A DNA stretch of 64,000 nucleotides from Rhodopseudomonas palustris (GCF_034479375.1 NZ_CP140155.1:1-64000); one strand, 5' to 3'. Counted from the first letter of the stretch, positions 14,818 through 25,696 are shown. Notes: generated by a model from the letters alone, not told the origin. A program made the numbers and translations.

Positions 14818-15963
14818 ATGCACAATCTCAAGGCGCTCGTGGCCGCGGCGGTTCTGGCGGCTTCGGTCGGTCCCGCGATGGCCCAGGTCAAGGTCGGCGT
14901 CATCGCCTCCTCGACCGGCCCGATCTCGGTGGTCGGGCTGCAGCAGAAGAACACCGTGGCGCTGCTGCCGAAGACCATCGGCGACGTCACGGTCGACTAC
15001 ATCTACATGGACGACAACAGCGACCCGACGCAGGCGACCAAGAACGTCCAGAAGTTCCTGATCGAGGACAAGGTCGACGCCATCATCGGCCCGTCCGGAT
15101 CGCCGAACGCGATGGCGGTGCTGTCCTTCATCGCCGACGCCAAGACGGTGATGCTGGCGCCGGTCGGCACCACCGCGGTGGTGCTGCCGATGGACGAGAA
15201 GAAGAAGTGGGTGTTCAAGACCACCCAGAACGACAACCTCGTGATGGACGCGCTGGTCGCGCACATGAAGACCAACGGCGTCAAGACCGTGGCCTTCATC
15301 GGCACCAACGATCCGCTCGGCGCCAACTTCGCCAAGGCCTTCAAATCCGTGATCGAGAAGGAAGGCATCAAGCTGGTCGCCGAAGAAACCTTCAGCCGCG
15401 CCGACACCTCGGTCGCGGGCCAGAGCCTGAAGATCCTCTCGGCCGCGCCGGACGCGGTGCTGGTCGGCGCCGCGGGCGCAACCACGGTGCTGCCCGAAGT
15501 GACGCTGGTCGACCAGGGCTACAAGGGCAGGATCTATCAGACCCACGGTGCTGCGACGCCGGAATTCCTCAAGCTCGGCGGCAAGAAGGTCGAGGGCACC
15601 ATCCTCGCCGCGAGCCCGATGCTGGTGCAGTCGCAGATCGGCGACGACGTGCCGTCGAAGGCCTCGGGACAGGCCTATATCGACGCCTATACCAAGATGT
15701 ACGGCACCGCCCCCGGCACCTTCGGCGCCAATGTCTGGGACGCCGGCCTGTTGCTGGAGCGCACCATTCCGATTGCGGCCGAGAAGGCCAAGCCCGGCAC
15801 GCCGGAGTTTCGCGCGGCTCTTCGTGACGCGCTGGAGAACGTCAAGAATCTCACCGGCGCGCAGGGCGTCTACAACATGACCGCGGCCGATCATTCCGGC
15901 TTCGACGCGCGCAGTATCGTCACCATCGCGGTGAAGGACGGCGCCTGGAAGCTGCTGAAGTAA
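14818..15963 (+). CDS. ABC importer substrate-binding protein, LivK type
   Basis: A 381-residue periplasmic protein with a Sec signal peptide (MHNLKALVAAAVLAASVGPAMA, cleavage after AMA). The mature part begins QVKVGVIASSTGPIS, the mark of type I periplasmic ligand-binding domains of the branched-chain amino acid/amide class, and has MALSFIADAKTV-like and TNDPLGANFAKAFKS segments. It delivers ligand to the permeases encoded 126 bases downstream. Next to an aromatic degradation operon and its MarR gene, the ligand is likelier to be an aromatic acid such as indole-3-acetate than an amino acid; that is an inference. Confidence 0.9.
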   Translation: MHNLKALVAAAVLAASVGPAMAQVKVGVIASSTGPISVVGLQQKNTVALLPKTIGDVTVDYIYMDDNSDPTQATKNVQKFLIEDKVDAIIGPSGSPNAMAVLSFIADAKTVMLAPVGTTAVVLPMDEKKKWVFKTTQNDNLVMDALVAHMKTNGVKTVAFIGTNDPLGANFAKAFKSVIEKEGIKLVAEETFSRADTSVAGQSLKILSAAPDAVLVGAAGATTVLPEVTLVDQGYKGRIYQTHGAATPEFLKLGGKKVEGTILAASPMLVQSQIGDDVPSKASGQAYIDAYTKMYGTAPGTFGANVWDAGLLLERTIPIAAEKAKPGTPEFRAALRDALENVKNLTGAQGVYNMTAADHSGFDARSIVTIAVKDGAWKLLK

Positions 15964-16089
15964 CAACGCGCCGGCCGCGGTCCTCGCCTCCGAGCAGGCG
16001 ATCCGCGGCCGGCCCTTACACCGTTCGCACCCGGCTCCGACCATCCGCACGGCAGACGGCGCGCCGCCCGCGCCGTCGAAAGGATCTTC

Positions 16090-18950
16090 GTGAATCTCGT
16101 CGTCGCCCTGTTTCTCGCCCAGGATGGCATTGCCAATGGCGTCGTCTACGCGCTGCTGGCGGTCGCGATCGTGGTGCTGTTCTCGGTCACCCGCATCACC
16201 TTCGTGCCGCAGGGCGAGTTCGTCTCCTACGGCGCGCTGACTTTCGTCACGCTGCAAGACGGCCAGCGGCCCGGCACGTTCGCGTTGCTCGGCCTCCTGA
16301 TCGCGCTGCACATCGTCATCGACATCGCCGCCGGATGGCGCAGGCAGCGCCTCGCGACGCTGCTCGTCTCCAGCCTGCGCAGCGTCGCCGCCGCGCTGAT
16401 CGTGCTGGCGCTGGCCTATGCCGCTACCAGTTTCGACCTGCCGCTGCTGCTGAAGGCGGTGATCGCGATCGCGGTGATCACCGCCGCCGGGCCGCTGCTG
16501 TATCGCATCGTCTATCAGCCGCTGGCCGATGCCTCGGTGCTGGTGCTGCTGATCGTCTCGGTGGCGCTGCATTTCGTCATGACCGGGCTCGCGCTGTATA
16601 TTTTCGGTCCCAGCGGCCAGCGCTCCGCGCCGCTGATCGATTTCACCATGCCGCTGATGGGCGTGCCGATCGCCGGGCAGACGCTGCTGATCCTCGGCGT
16701 CACCATCGTCGTCATCGCGGCGCTGTATTTCGCCTCGCAGCACACGCTGTACGGCAAGGCCATGCAGGCCGTGGCGCTGAACCGCACCGGCGCGCGGCTG
16801 ATGGGGATCTCGACGACGCTGGCGGGCCGCACCTCGTTCCTGCTCGCCGCCTTCATCGGCGCGCTGGCCGGCGTGCTGATCTCGCCGACCACCACGATCC
16901 TCTACGACACCGGCTTCCTGCTCGGCCTCAAGGGTTTCGTCGGCGCCATTCTCGGCGGCCTCGCGAGCTATCCGATCTCGGCGCTCGGCGCGCTGATGAT
17001 CGGCCTGTTGGAGAGCTACTCGTCGTTCTTCGCCTCGACCTACAAGGAAGTCATCGTCTTCAGCCTGATCATCCCGATCCTGCTGGTGCAGACGCTGCGC
17101 CAGCACCGCATCAAGGAAGACGACGACCACGGCGGCGAGGCGATCCCGGCGCAACTGAGCCTGTCGCCGGAGGCGCTGCGCCGCCGCCGGCAGATCAGGA
17201 CCGGCCTCGGCGCCGCCTTCGTGCTGGCGGTCGCCGCAGCGCCGCTGCTGCTGTCGAATTACGAGATCGCGCTCTTGAACTATGTCGGCCTCGCCGCCAT
17301 CGTGGTGCTCGGCCTGGTGCTGCTCACCGGCGTCGCCGGGCTCACCTCATTCGCGCAGGCGGCCTATGTGGGCATCGGCGCCTACATCACCGGCTATGTC
17401 TCGTCGGTCTATGGCCTGTCGCCGTGGCTGACGCTGCCGATGGCGCTGGCGGTCGCCTTCGTGCTGGCGCTGTTCGGCTCGCTGATCACCGCGCGGCTGT
17501 CGGGTCACTATCTGCCGCTGGCGACGCTGTCGCTCGCTGTGGTCGCCTATTATCTGTTCGCCGCCCTGCCGCAGACCGGCGGCCAGGCCGGCATGACCAA
17601 CATTCCGCCGCTCACCATCTTCGGCATCGCGATCGTCAGCCCGAAGGCGTGGTATGTCGGGATCTGGGGCGCGCTGTTGCTGCTGCAGCTGGCGATGGCC
17701 AATCTGCTCGACTCGCGCCCGGGCCGCGCCATCCGCGCGCTGAAGTCCGGCACCATCATGGCCGAAAGCCTCGGCGTCGACACCTGGCGGGCGAAGATCG
17801 CCGCCTTCGTCATCGCCTGCCTGCTCGCCGCACTCGCCGGCTGGTTCTATGCGCATTACCAGCGCTTCCTCAATCCGTCGCCGTTCTCCTTCAACCAGGG
17901 CATCGAATATCTGTTCATGGCGGTGATCGGCGGCGCCGGCTCGATCGGCGGCGCGCTGGTCGGCTCCGGCATCGTCGTGCTCGCCAATCAGTGGCTGCAG
18001 ACCAACCTGCCGCTGGTGCTCGGCATGCAGGGCGACTTCCAGGTGATCATCTTCGGCGTCGCCGCGATGGCGATGCTGCAATTGCTGCCGCGCGGCATCT
18101 GGCCGGCGCTGCTCGACCTGTTCCGGATGCGGCTGCCGAAATCCTGGACGTTCTCGACCGACGCGGCCCCCTTGCCGGCGCGCCCCAAGCCGGCGCCGGG
18201 CGAGACCGTGCTGGCGGTGCGCGGCGTCTGCAAGAATTTCGGCGCGATCGCCGCCAACCGCAACATCAGCCTCGACGCCAAGGCCGGCGAAATTCTCGCG
18301 CTGATCGGCCCCAACGGCGCCGGCAAGAGTACGCTGTTCGACCTGATCTCCGGGGTGCAGCGTCCGTCGAGCGGCACGGTGCATTTCCTCGGTCATGAAA
18401 GCAGTTACTTCCCGCGCACGCTGTCGCGTGGCGGCATGGGCCGCACCTTCCAGCACGTCCGCATCCTTCCCGAGATGACGGTGGTGGAGAACACCGCGCT
18501 CGGCGCCCATGCGCGCGCCGACATCTCGTTTCTGTCGTCCGCGCTGCGGCTCGACCGCGGCAAGGAAGCGATGCTGATCGCCGAGGCGCTGCGCCAGCTC
18601 GATCGGGTCGGGCTGGCGAGCAGCGCGACGCAGATCGCCGGCAGCCTTTCATTGGGCCAGCAGCGCGTGCTCGAAATCGCCCGCGCGCTCGCCTCCGACC
18701 CGTGCCTCCTGCTGCTCGACGAACCGGCGGCTGGGTTGCGGCATCTCGAAAAGCAGGCGCTGGCGCGGTTGCTGAAGCAGCTCAAGGCCGAAGGCATGGC
18801 GGTGATCGTCGTCGAGCACGACATGGATTTCGTGATGAACCTCGCCGACCGCATCGTCGTCATGCAATTCGGCGAGAAGCTCGCCGAGGGCACGCCGTGC
18901 GAGATCCAGCGCAACCCGGCCGTGATCGAAGCCTATCTCGGAGGCGCCGA

Positions 18951-18954
<4 letters not shown>
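16090..18954 (+). CDS. fused LivH-LivM-LivG ABC transporter protein
   Basis: A single 954-residue protein combining three usually separate subunits. Residues 1 to about 350 are a LivH-type permease (NGVVYALLAVAIVVLFSVTR, QGEFVSYGAL, GALAGVL), about 370-680 a LivM-type permease (LLTGVAGLTSFAQAAYVG, GHYLPLATLSLAV), and about 700-954 a LivG-type ATPase with Walker A GPNGAGKST, signature SLSLGQQRVLEIARA and Walker B LLLLDEPAAG. The GTG start at 16090 is supported by position after the binding-protein gene, and livF overlaps its stop by 4 bases. I see no in-frame break, and the linkers (for example EDDDHGGEAIPAQL) look genuine, so this is a real fusion rather than a missed stop. Confidence 0.88.
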
Positions 18955-19715
<761 letters not shown>

Positions 19716-19779
19716 ATCGCGGCCCGCCGAAGCGCGCGCTCCGGCGGTGATCACTACGCAGAACAAGGAGCGACCGCTC

Positions 19780-20532
19780 ATGAATGCCCATGCCCCGATG
19801 AATCACATGACAGAGGCTCAGCTCCGCACCGAGCTGGCGCTGTGCTATCGCCTGATCGACTTCTTCGGCTGGACCGAAATGATCTTCAACCACGTCTCGG
19901 TGCGGCTGCCGGGCGCCGAGAAGCGCTATCTCGTCAATCCGTTCGGCCTCAACTACAACGAGGTGACGCCGGACAATCTGCTCACCGTCGACGTCTCCGG
20001 CGAGCTGATCGGCACCTCCAACTACAGGCCGAACCCGGCCGGCTTCGCGTTGCACGGCGCGATCCACACGGCGCGCGAGGATCTGCACTGCGTGCTGCAC
20101 GCCCACACCACGCCGATGTCGGCGGTGGCGCAGAAGGCCGGGGGTCTCAGCCACGACAGCTTCTATGGCGCGCAACTCACCGGCCGGGTCGGCTATCACA
20201 CCTTCGAGGGCATCACGCTGTATGACGACGAGCGCGAACGGATGCTGGCGAGCCTCGGCAACGGCGACGTGCTGATCCTGCGCAATCACGGCGTCGCGGT
20301 CGGCGCGCCGGACATTCCGCGCGCCTTCATGCTGCTGTGGACGGTGCAGCGCGCCTGCGAGATCCAGTGCGCCGCGGGCGGCATTCCTGGCCCCGACACG
20401 CCGCTGCCGGACCATGTCCGCCAGCAATGCGTCGACAATTCGAAAGACCTGATCGCCGAGAGCAGCTTCGCCCGGCTGTTCTTCGACGGCGCCGTGCGCC
20501 GGATGATCAAGGCGCAGGGGCCTGCGTTCTGA
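19780..20532 (+). CDS. class II aldolase/adducin family protein
   Basis: A 250-residue protein of the class II aldolase fold. The zinc ligands are in VLHAHTTPMSA and ILRNHGVAV, with NHVSVRLPG and FLVNPFGLNY-like early motifs. It acts as an aldolase, epimerase or decarboxylase on a small phosphorylated or carboxylated substrate; the specific reaction cannot be read. The start at 19780 follows AAGGAG at 19765-19770 and is better than an upstream GTG at 19747. It is probably co-transcribed with the importer before it and the dehydrogenase after it. Confidence 0.85.
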   Translation: MNAHAPMNHMTEAQLRTELALCYRLIDFFGWTEMIFNHVSVRLPGAEKRYLVNPFGLNYNEVTPDNLLTVDVSGELIGTSNYRPNPAGFALHGAIHTAREDLHCVLHAHTTPMSAVAQKAGGLSHDSFYGAQLTGRVGYHTFEGITLYDDERERMLASLGNGDVLILRNHGVAVGAPDIPRAFMLLWTVQRACEIQCAAGGIPGPDTPLPDHVRQQCVDNSKDLIAESSFARLFFDGAVRRMIKAQGPAF

Positions 20533-20567
20533 GCGCGGGCGTTTTGAACGCGAGCGTTTTCAACGCC

Positions 20568-21584
20568 ATGAGCGGCAGCGCGCAAGGCACGGGCGCCATC
20601 GGGGCATCGGTGGCGCCCGTTACGCGTCTGAATGTCTGCGTGGTCGGCGCCGGCGCGATCGGCACCGCGCTCGCCGGCCGGCTACACGCCGCGGGCCACG
20701 CGGTCTCGGTGCTGGCGCGCGGCGCGCGCCGTTCCTTCCTCGCGACGCACGGCCTGTCGCTGCGCGATGGCGATCGCGATTTCGCCTTCCGGCCGGCGCT
20801 GGCCGAGCTACGCGATCTTGCCGGTCATGATCTGGTGATCGTCGCGGTGAAGGCCGGCGCGTTGCCGGCCTTGCTGCCGCGGCTGGCGGCGGCGATGCGG
20901 CCCGATGCGCTGCTGATGCCGGCCATCAACGGCCTGCCGTGGTGGTACGGGCTCGGCGAACGCGCGCCGCTGACCGGCCGGCCGATCATGGCGGTCGATC
21001 CGGACGGCGCGCTGCTGCCGTTGTTCGCGCCGGAGCGGCTGATCGGCTGCGTGGTCTACAGCCGGGTCACGATGCTCGGCAGCGGCCATGTCATCGTCAG
21101 CGGCCGGCAGGATCTGCAGCTCGGCGCCGTCGGCGGCACGCCGCCGCTCGCGACCATTGCCGAGCAATTTTCCGAGGCCGGCATCGCGGTCCGCGTTGAG
21201 TCCGATATTCGCCGCGCGGTCTGGCGCAAGCTGATCCGCAACGCCGCCACCAACGTCGTCTCCGCGCTTACCGGCGCGACGCTGGAGCAGATCGGCCACG
21301 ACGCCGAAGCCATCCGCCTCGTCGCCGCGATTGCGCAGGAGGTTGCGGATCTCGCGGGGCGGCTCGGTCGCCCGGTCGATCCGGAAATCGAGGAATTGAT
21401 CGCGGTGCTGCGCGCCGCCGGCCCGTTCGCCACCTCGATGCTGCAGGACGTCCGCAACGGCCGTGAACCGGAACTCGGCGCGATCGCCGAGGCGCCGCTC
21501 GAACTCGCCGACCAGATCGGCCACCCGATGCCGACGCTCCGCAGCGTCGCCGCGCTGCTGAACCTCGCGGTGCGGGTGAGGTGA
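20568..21584 (+). CDS. ketopantoate reductase-like oxidoreductase
   Basis: A 338-residue protein of the ApbA/PanE family. The dinucleotide site is CVVGAGAIGTALAGRLHAAGH, the second mark LVIVAVKAGALPALLP, and the helical C-terminal domain holds WRKLIRNAATNVVSALTG with the catalytic Lys, and later ELGAIAEAPLELADQIG. Family members reduce 2-oxoacids such as ketopantoate; operon paralogues outside pantothenate synthesis often act on other oxoacids, which suits its location behind a catabolic importer. The start is the ATG at 20568; the long upstream frame overlaps the aldolase gene. Last gene of this plus-strand run. Confidence 0.85.
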   Translation: MSGSAQGTGAIGASVAPVTRLNVCVVGAGAIGTALAGRLHAAGHAVSVLARGARRSFLATHGLSLRDGDRDFAFRPALAELRDLAGHDLVIVAVKAGALPALLPRLAAAMRPDALLMPAINGLPWWYGLGERAPLTGRPIMAVDPDGALLPLFAPERLIGCVVYSRVTMLGSGHVIVSGRQDLQLGAVGGTPPLATIAEQFSEAGIAVRVESDIRRAVWRKLIRNAATNVVSALTGATLEQIGHDAEAIRLVAAIAQEVADLAGRLGRPVDPEIEELIAVLRAAGPFATSMLQDVRNGREPELGAIAEAPLELADQIGHPMPTLRSVAALLNLAVRVR

Positions 21585-21606
21585 ACTAACGCTTGCAACG
21601 GGCACA

Positions 21607-21707
21607 CCTCATGGTGAGGAGGCGCGAAGCGCCGTCTCGAACCATGCGCCGCCGGCGATGCGTTGCCCCATCCTTCGAGACGCCCGGCTTCGCCGGGCTC
21701 CTCAGGA
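21607..21707. repeat. dispersed palindromic repeat, copy 1
   Basis: About 100 bases containing two hairpins (AGGCGCGAAGCGCC and GCCCGGCTTCGCCGGGC) framed by CTCATGGTGAGG and CTCCTCAGG. Its reverse complement is almost identical to 27738-27837 over the full length. It is intergenic, like the palindromic repeats that are scattered in Rhodopseudomonas and Bradyrhizobium genomes. Confidence 0.85.
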
Positions 21708-21754
21708 TTCGATCGAGAATGCAGTCAAGGAGGTCGGGCAGTTTCGTTTCAACC

Positions 21755-21844
21755 CGTCATGCCCGGGCTTGTCCCGGGCATCCACGAATCTGCGCTAGCG
21801 TCGAAAACAAGACGTGGATGGCCGGGACGAGCCCGGCCATGACG
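21755..21844. repeat. palindromic intergenic repeat (CGTCATGCCCGGGC type)
   Basis: About 90 bases that are roughly self-complementary: the left arm CGTCATGCCCGGGC mirrors the right arm GCCCGGCCATGACG, and within it CGTGGAT and ATCCACG pair. This is a second class of dispersed palindrome, different from the CCTGAGGAG class next to it, and resembles those near 30004-30297. Confidence 0.8.
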
Positions 21845-21878
21845 ATGCTGGGTGTCACTGAACGAAGCGACGAACGCG

Positions 21879-22577
21879 CTACGCCTTCGCGCGCTCCCGT
21901 TCCGCTTCCTGCTCCATGTCGCCGCGCACGCCGCCTTCGCGGACGAGGTGGGGGTATTGCGCGAACATTTCGGCCTGCAGGAACTTCACCGGCACATCGA
22001 AATACGCGCCGTGGTCGCGGACGTATTCCATGAAGCGCGCCTGCTTGGTGTCGAACGCCTGCATCACCGCGTCGCTGCTTCCGTCGAAATCCAGCGGCGC
22101 GACGCCGAGCTTGTCGCACAGCGTGCGATTGAACGTCGGCGACGCCTTGACCCAGCGTTCGCCGGTCCAGCATTCGGTGTAGCCGTGCCAGGCGAACAAA
22201 TCGGTGCCCATCGACTTGGTGAGATTCTCTGTCGCCAGATGATTGCGCACGTCGGCGAAGCGCACCCGCGCCGGAATGCCGGCGGCGCGGCACAGCGCCG
22301 CGAACGCCGCCGCCTTGCCGACGCAATAGCCGCGCTGCGCCCGCAGCACGCTGGAGCCGCGAAACACTTCGGCGCCGCGGAAATCGACGTAAGGATCGTA
22401 GCGGACGCCGTCGCGCACCGCGAGATACAGCGCGCGGAGCCTGTCCTGCTGCGTCGCCGCGCCGGCGGTCGTCTGCGCCGCCAGCGCCTGCACCTCGGGA
22501 TGGTCGCTGTCGACGAATTCCGCCGGCGCGAGGCAGACCGCGCGTTCGGAACCTTCGATGTCGCTGTCGTCCGCCAT
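21879..22577 (-). CDS. transglutaminase-like protein
   Basis: A 232-residue cytoplasmic protein with a transglutaminase-like core: the catalytic Cys in QRGYCVGKAAAFAALCRAAGIPARVRF, the His in WHGYTECWTGERWVKASP and the following acidic residue. Members hydrolyse or transfer at amide bonds, many uncharacterised. The start at 22577 (MADDSDIE) is chosen over an upstream extension overlapping the next gene. The C-terminus is a charged helix (EQEAERERAKA). It neighbours a small Cys-containing protein gene on the same strand. Confidence 0.83.
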   Translation of the reverse strand: MADDSDIEGSERAVCLAPAEFVDSDHPEVQALAAQTTAGAATQQDRLRALYLAVRDGVRYDPYVDFRGAEVFRGSSVLRAQRGYCVGKAAAFAALCRAAGIPARVRFADVRNHLATENLTKSMGTDLFAWHGYTECWTGERWVKASPTFNRTLCDKLGVAPLDFDGSSDAVMQAFDTKQARFMEYVRDHGAYFDVPVKFLQAEMFAQYPHLVREGGVRGDMEQEAERERAKA

Positions 22578-22594
22578 GGCCGGCCGGCTCGCGG

Positions 22595-22822
22595 TCAGAC
22601 GCTGTGCAGCCGCGGCTTCGCCGACAGCACACGCTGCGCGATCACCACCGGGCAGTCGGGGGCGTGCTTGATCTCGTCGCCGGTCTTGAGCCACGGCACC
22701 GAGGCGCCGCACAGCTTGCACTGGTTGTGCGCGCCGCCGTCCTCTTCGGAGACGATTTCGATCGCCGTCTTGACCAGCGCGGCGGCGATCTTGCGGGTCT
22801 CTTCGGGGCTGATGTCGATCAT
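22595..22822 (-). CDS. small putative zinc-binding protein
   Basis: A 75-residue protein: a helix (SPEETRKIAAALVKTAIEIV), then CKLCGASVPWLKTGDEI and HAPDCPVVIAQRVL. The C-x2-C plus H-x3-C arrangement is a possible zinc site. No family that I recognise. It stands 17 bases before the transglutaminase-like gene on the same strand, so the pair is likely an operon. Confidence 0.65.
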   Translation of the reverse strand: MIDISPEETRKIAAALVKTAIEIVSEEDGGAHNQCKLCGASVPWLKTGDEIKHAPDCPVVIAQRVLSAKPRLHSV

Positions 22823-22912
22823 GGCTTCAATCCGGTGCGAACGGGCGGTCGGCCGCGGCGCCAGTGTGACGCCGTTCCGGCCGCGGTGCAATCGAGCGGC
22901 GCGGCCGCTGCG

Positions 22913-23170
22913 TCAATAGCAGGGATACCGGCGGCCGTCCTGGCCGCGATAGGCGGCGGCGCCCTGCTTGCACAGCGCCCGCAGCGGGCCGTCATAGGTG
23001 GCGAAGGTCTCGCCCGGCCAGATCGGCGGGCCGTAATTGTGGGTGTAGAGTGACCCCTCGACGTGGTGGTGATGGTGGCCGTGATGGCGATGCTTGTGCC
23101 CGGCCGCGGCCGGGGCGGCGGCGGCGACCGAAACGACCGCAGCGGCGCAGATCAGCTTGACGAAGGTCAT
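22913..23170 (-). CDS. small exported His-rich protein
   Basis: An 85-residue secreted protein. A Sec signal peptide is visible (MTFVKLICAAAVVSVAAAAPAAA, cut about residue 23) followed directly by a histidine tract (GHKHRHHGHHHHHVEG), then a small domain with two Cys (ALCKQG and the terminal YPCY) that may form a disulphide. The His tract suggests metal binding in the periplasm, perhaps nickel, zinc or copper. There is no known family; the gene is monocistronic by spacing. Confidence 0.7.
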   Translation of the reverse strand: MTFVKLICAAAVVSVAAAAPAAAGHKHRHHGHHHHHVEGSLYTHNYGPPIWPGETFATYDGPLRALCKQGAAAYRGQDGRRYPCY

Positions 23171-23242
23171 CGGAAATTCTCCTGCTTGCCGGCAATGAAC
23201 GCGATCCAACGCCATCGGGTTTCATCGCTGCCCCGGCCGATG

Positions 23243-24268
23243 TCAAGCGCGTTGCGTTCCCGCGCCGGCCTGCAGCGGGCGCTCCACCGCGCGCAGCTTG
23301 GCCTGGCCGCCGGCGCAGCCCGCCAGCCGCTCGATTTCGGTCACGATCGTCTCGGCATGGGCGTGGTGCGCCATGTGCCCGGCGCCGGCGATGCGGACGA
23401 GGCGCGCCCCCGGGATCGCCTGCGCCAGCGCCTCGGCGTGGATCTGCGGCGGCACCACCGGATCGGCGGTGCCGGCGACGATCACGGTCGGCACCGCGAC
23501 CGCCCGGTAGCGCGGCACGTGGTCGACCAACTGGTCGCGCAGCCCGGAATATTCCTGCAGGCTGCCGGAGAACCGCTTCGCCATCAGCGCCAGCCCGAGC
23601 CGGCTGCGGTCGATATAGTCCGGCGGCGGCGTTTCCGGGCGGAAGATCCGGCTCGCGACGCGGTCCGTCATCGCCATGAACATCGGCGGCAGCACCGTGT
23701 AGTTGATCGACGGCTTCATCAGCACGTCGAACACGCGCTGGATCCAGCGGATGCCCCGCGGCCGCGGATGGGTGGTCGGGTTGATCACCACCAGGCCCTG
23801 TACGGTGTCGGGGTTGTCGAGCGCGTAGCGCAGCGCGATCAGACCGCCGAACGAATGCCCGACCACGATCAGCGGCCCGGAGACGCCGAGCTCGCGCAGC
23901 ACTTCGCGGATCAGCGTCACCTGATAGGCCGGCGACGCCAGCGGGCCGAGGCCGGGCGCGCTGTAGCCCTGGCCGGGCCGGTCCGGAATGATAACCCGCA
24001 GCTTGCGCGACAGCCGCTCGCCGAGCGCCATCCGCATGTCCTCGCTGCACAGATTGGCGCCGTGCACCAGCAGCACCGTCGGCAGCGGCCGGTCGGCGGG
24101 CTGCGCCGGGGGCAGATCGAGCACGTGCATCCGCACGCCGTTGGCGTTGACGAACACGCCGCGCGGCGGGAATCGCGCCTCCAGCCTGCGGGCGATCGAG
24201 CAGGACAGCCAGCCCGAGCCGAACAACAGCGCGGCGGCGATCAGCACCAGCACAATAGCGGCTATCAT
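23243..24268 (-). CDS. alpha/beta hydrolase with N-terminal membrane anchor
   Basis: A 341-residue alpha/beta hydrolase. An N-terminal hydrophobic helix (MIAAIVLVLIAAALLFGSGWL) anchors it to the membrane. The oxyanion region is LLVHGANL, the nucleophile Ser is in VGHSFGGLIAL, the acid is in GTADPVV and the His in AGAGHMAHH. The substrate is unknown; such enzymes include esterases, epoxide hydrolases and C-C hydrolases. It is divergent to the exporter operon at 24422. Confidence 0.85.
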   Translation of the reverse strand: MIAAIVLVLIAAALLFGSGWLSCSIARRLEARFPPRGVFVNANGVRMHVLDLPPAQPADRPLPTVLLVHGANLCSEDMRMALGERLSRKLRVIIPDRPGQGYSAPGLGPLASPAYQVTLIREVLRELGVSGPLIVVGHSFGGLIALRYALDNPDTVQGLVVINPTTHPRPRGIRWIQRVFDVLMKPSINYTVLPPMFMAMTDRVASRIFRPETPPPDYIDRSRLGLALMAKRFSGSLQEYSGLRDQLVDHVPRYRAVAVPTVIVAGTADPVVPPQIHAEALAQAIPGARLVRIAGAGHMAHHAHAETIVTEIERLAGCAGGQAKLRAVERPLQAGAGTQRA

Positions 24269-24421
24269 TCGGATTCCTTCGCCCGCTTCGGGAACGGCGG
24301 ACTAAGGTCCGCGACGACAACGGAAATTTGATCATGCCCGGAGGTCGCCGCAATTGATCTTCCGCAATAGGGCACCGAGGCTCGCGGGTTACGGCTCGAT
24401 CAGCTCATCCAACGGGTTTTC

Positions 24422-25696
24422 ATGCTGCACAAAGTCGATCAGCCGGGCGATTCGACGCTGTCACCGCGGCCGCCTGCGGCCGTGCGTTGGGCGGGCGCGG
24501 TCTGGCGCCATAAATGGCCGGTGCTCGGCATCGGTCTGGTGCTGATCGCGGCCGGGCTCGGGCTGGGGCGGCTGCTGCTCGGCCCGCAAGTCGCCGCCGT
24601 CGTGGTCGAACGCGGCAATCTGGTGCAGAGCGTGGTCGCTTCCGGCCACATCGAGACGCCGTACCGGGTCGAGATCGGTAGCCAGATCACCGGCACCGTC
24701 GCCGACGTGCTGGTGCGCGAGGGCGAGGAGGTTCGCGAAGGCCAGAAACTGATCTCGATCGAGGCCAGCGAACTCGAGGCCGCGGTGGTGCAGGCCGAGG
24801 GCGCGGTGGCGCAGGCCGAGGCGCGGGTGCGCCAGCTCCGCGAACTGACCAAGCCGGCCGCCGACCAGTCGCTGCAGCAGGCGCAGGCCAATCTGCTCAA
24901 CGCCGAGGCCGCCTATCAGCGCGCCTCCAAGCTCGCCGCCTCCGGCTACGGCACCAAGGCTGTGCTCGACGAGGCGACCAAGAATCTCGACGTCGCCCGC
25001 ACCCAGGTCCGCACCGCGGAGCTGCAGGTCTACACCTCGAGCCCGGTCGGCAGCGACTACGTGATGGCCGAGACCCAGCTCGGCCAGGCCCGCGCCACGC
25101 TCAACACCACCCGGGCGCGGCTCGGCTATGCCAGCATCACCGCGCCGCGCGACGGCGTGCTGATCACCCGCAAGGTCGAGCGCGGCAGCGTGGTGCAGCC
25201 CGGCAAGGCGCTGCTGGTGCTGGCGCCGGCCGGCGACAGCCAGATCGTGGTGCAGATCGACGAGAAGAATCTCGGCCAGCTCGCGCTCGGCCAGCACGCG
25301 CTGGCGTCCGCCGACGCCTATCCGGACAAGCGCTTTTCGGCGCGGCTCAGCTACATCAATCCGTCGGTCGACATCAACCGCGCCTCGGTCGAGATCAAGC
25401 TCGCGGTGACCGATCCGCCGCATTATCTGCGCCAGGACATGACGGTGTCGGTCGACATCGCCACCGCGCGCCGCGACAATGCGGTGATCGTGCCGGCGCG
25501 TGCGGTCAACGACGCGACGACGGCGCCCTATGTGCTGAAGGCCGAGAACGGCCGCGCCATCCGGCGGCCGGTCAAGCTCGGCCTGCGCGGCGTCGGCGCC
25601 TACGAAGTGATCGAGGGTCTCGCGCCGGGCGACCGGGTGATTCCGCTCACCACCGGCGTCAAGCCCGGCGATCGCATCCGCGTGGTCGTGCCGTGA
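24422..25696 (+). CDS. periplasmic adaptor of an ABC exporter (MacA/HlyD type)
   Basis: A 424-residue membrane-fusion protein. A single N-terminal transmembrane helix (about residues 34-57), then a biotinyl-lipoyl-like barrel (GHIETPYRVEIGSQITGTV), a long coiled-coil hairpin (ASELEAAVVQAEGAVAQAEARV), the second barrel half (ITAPRDGVLITRKVERGS) and a membrane-proximal domain. It links the inner-membrane permease to an outer-membrane channel. The next gene starts inside its stop (GTGA overlap), so the trio adaptor-permease-ATPase is one operon. The cargo cannot be read; MacAB-type pumps export macrolides, peptides or heme precursors. Confidence 0.9.
   Translation: MLHKVDQPGDSTLSPRPPAAVRWAGAVWRHKWPVLGIGLVLIAAGLGLGRLLLGPQVAAVVVERGNLVQSVVASGHIETPYRVEIGSQITGTVADVLVREGEEVREGQKLISIEASELEAAVVQAEGAVAQAEARVRQLRELTKPAADQSLQQAQANLLNAEAAYQRASKLAASGYGTKAVLDEATKNLDVARTQVRTAELQVYTSSPVGSDYVMAETQLGQARATLNTTRARLGYASITAPRDGVLITRKVERGSVVQPGKALLVLAPAGDSQIVVQIDEKNLGQLALGQHALASADAYPDKRFSARLSYINPSVDINRASVEIKLAVTDPPHYLRQDMTVSVDIATARRDNAVIVPARAVNDATTAPYVLKAENGRAIRRPVKLGLRGVGAYEVIEGLAPGDRVIPLTTGVKPGDRIRVVVP

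Noticed and set aside
14719..17154. An 811-residue minus-strand frame across the importer genes
   Set aside because: Shadow of the binding-protein and fused-permease genes, which have strong family signatures.
21600..21860. tRNA-like fold in the palindromic block
   Set aside because: No TTCGAATCC-type T arm or acceptor pairing; the hairpins belong to dispersed repeats.
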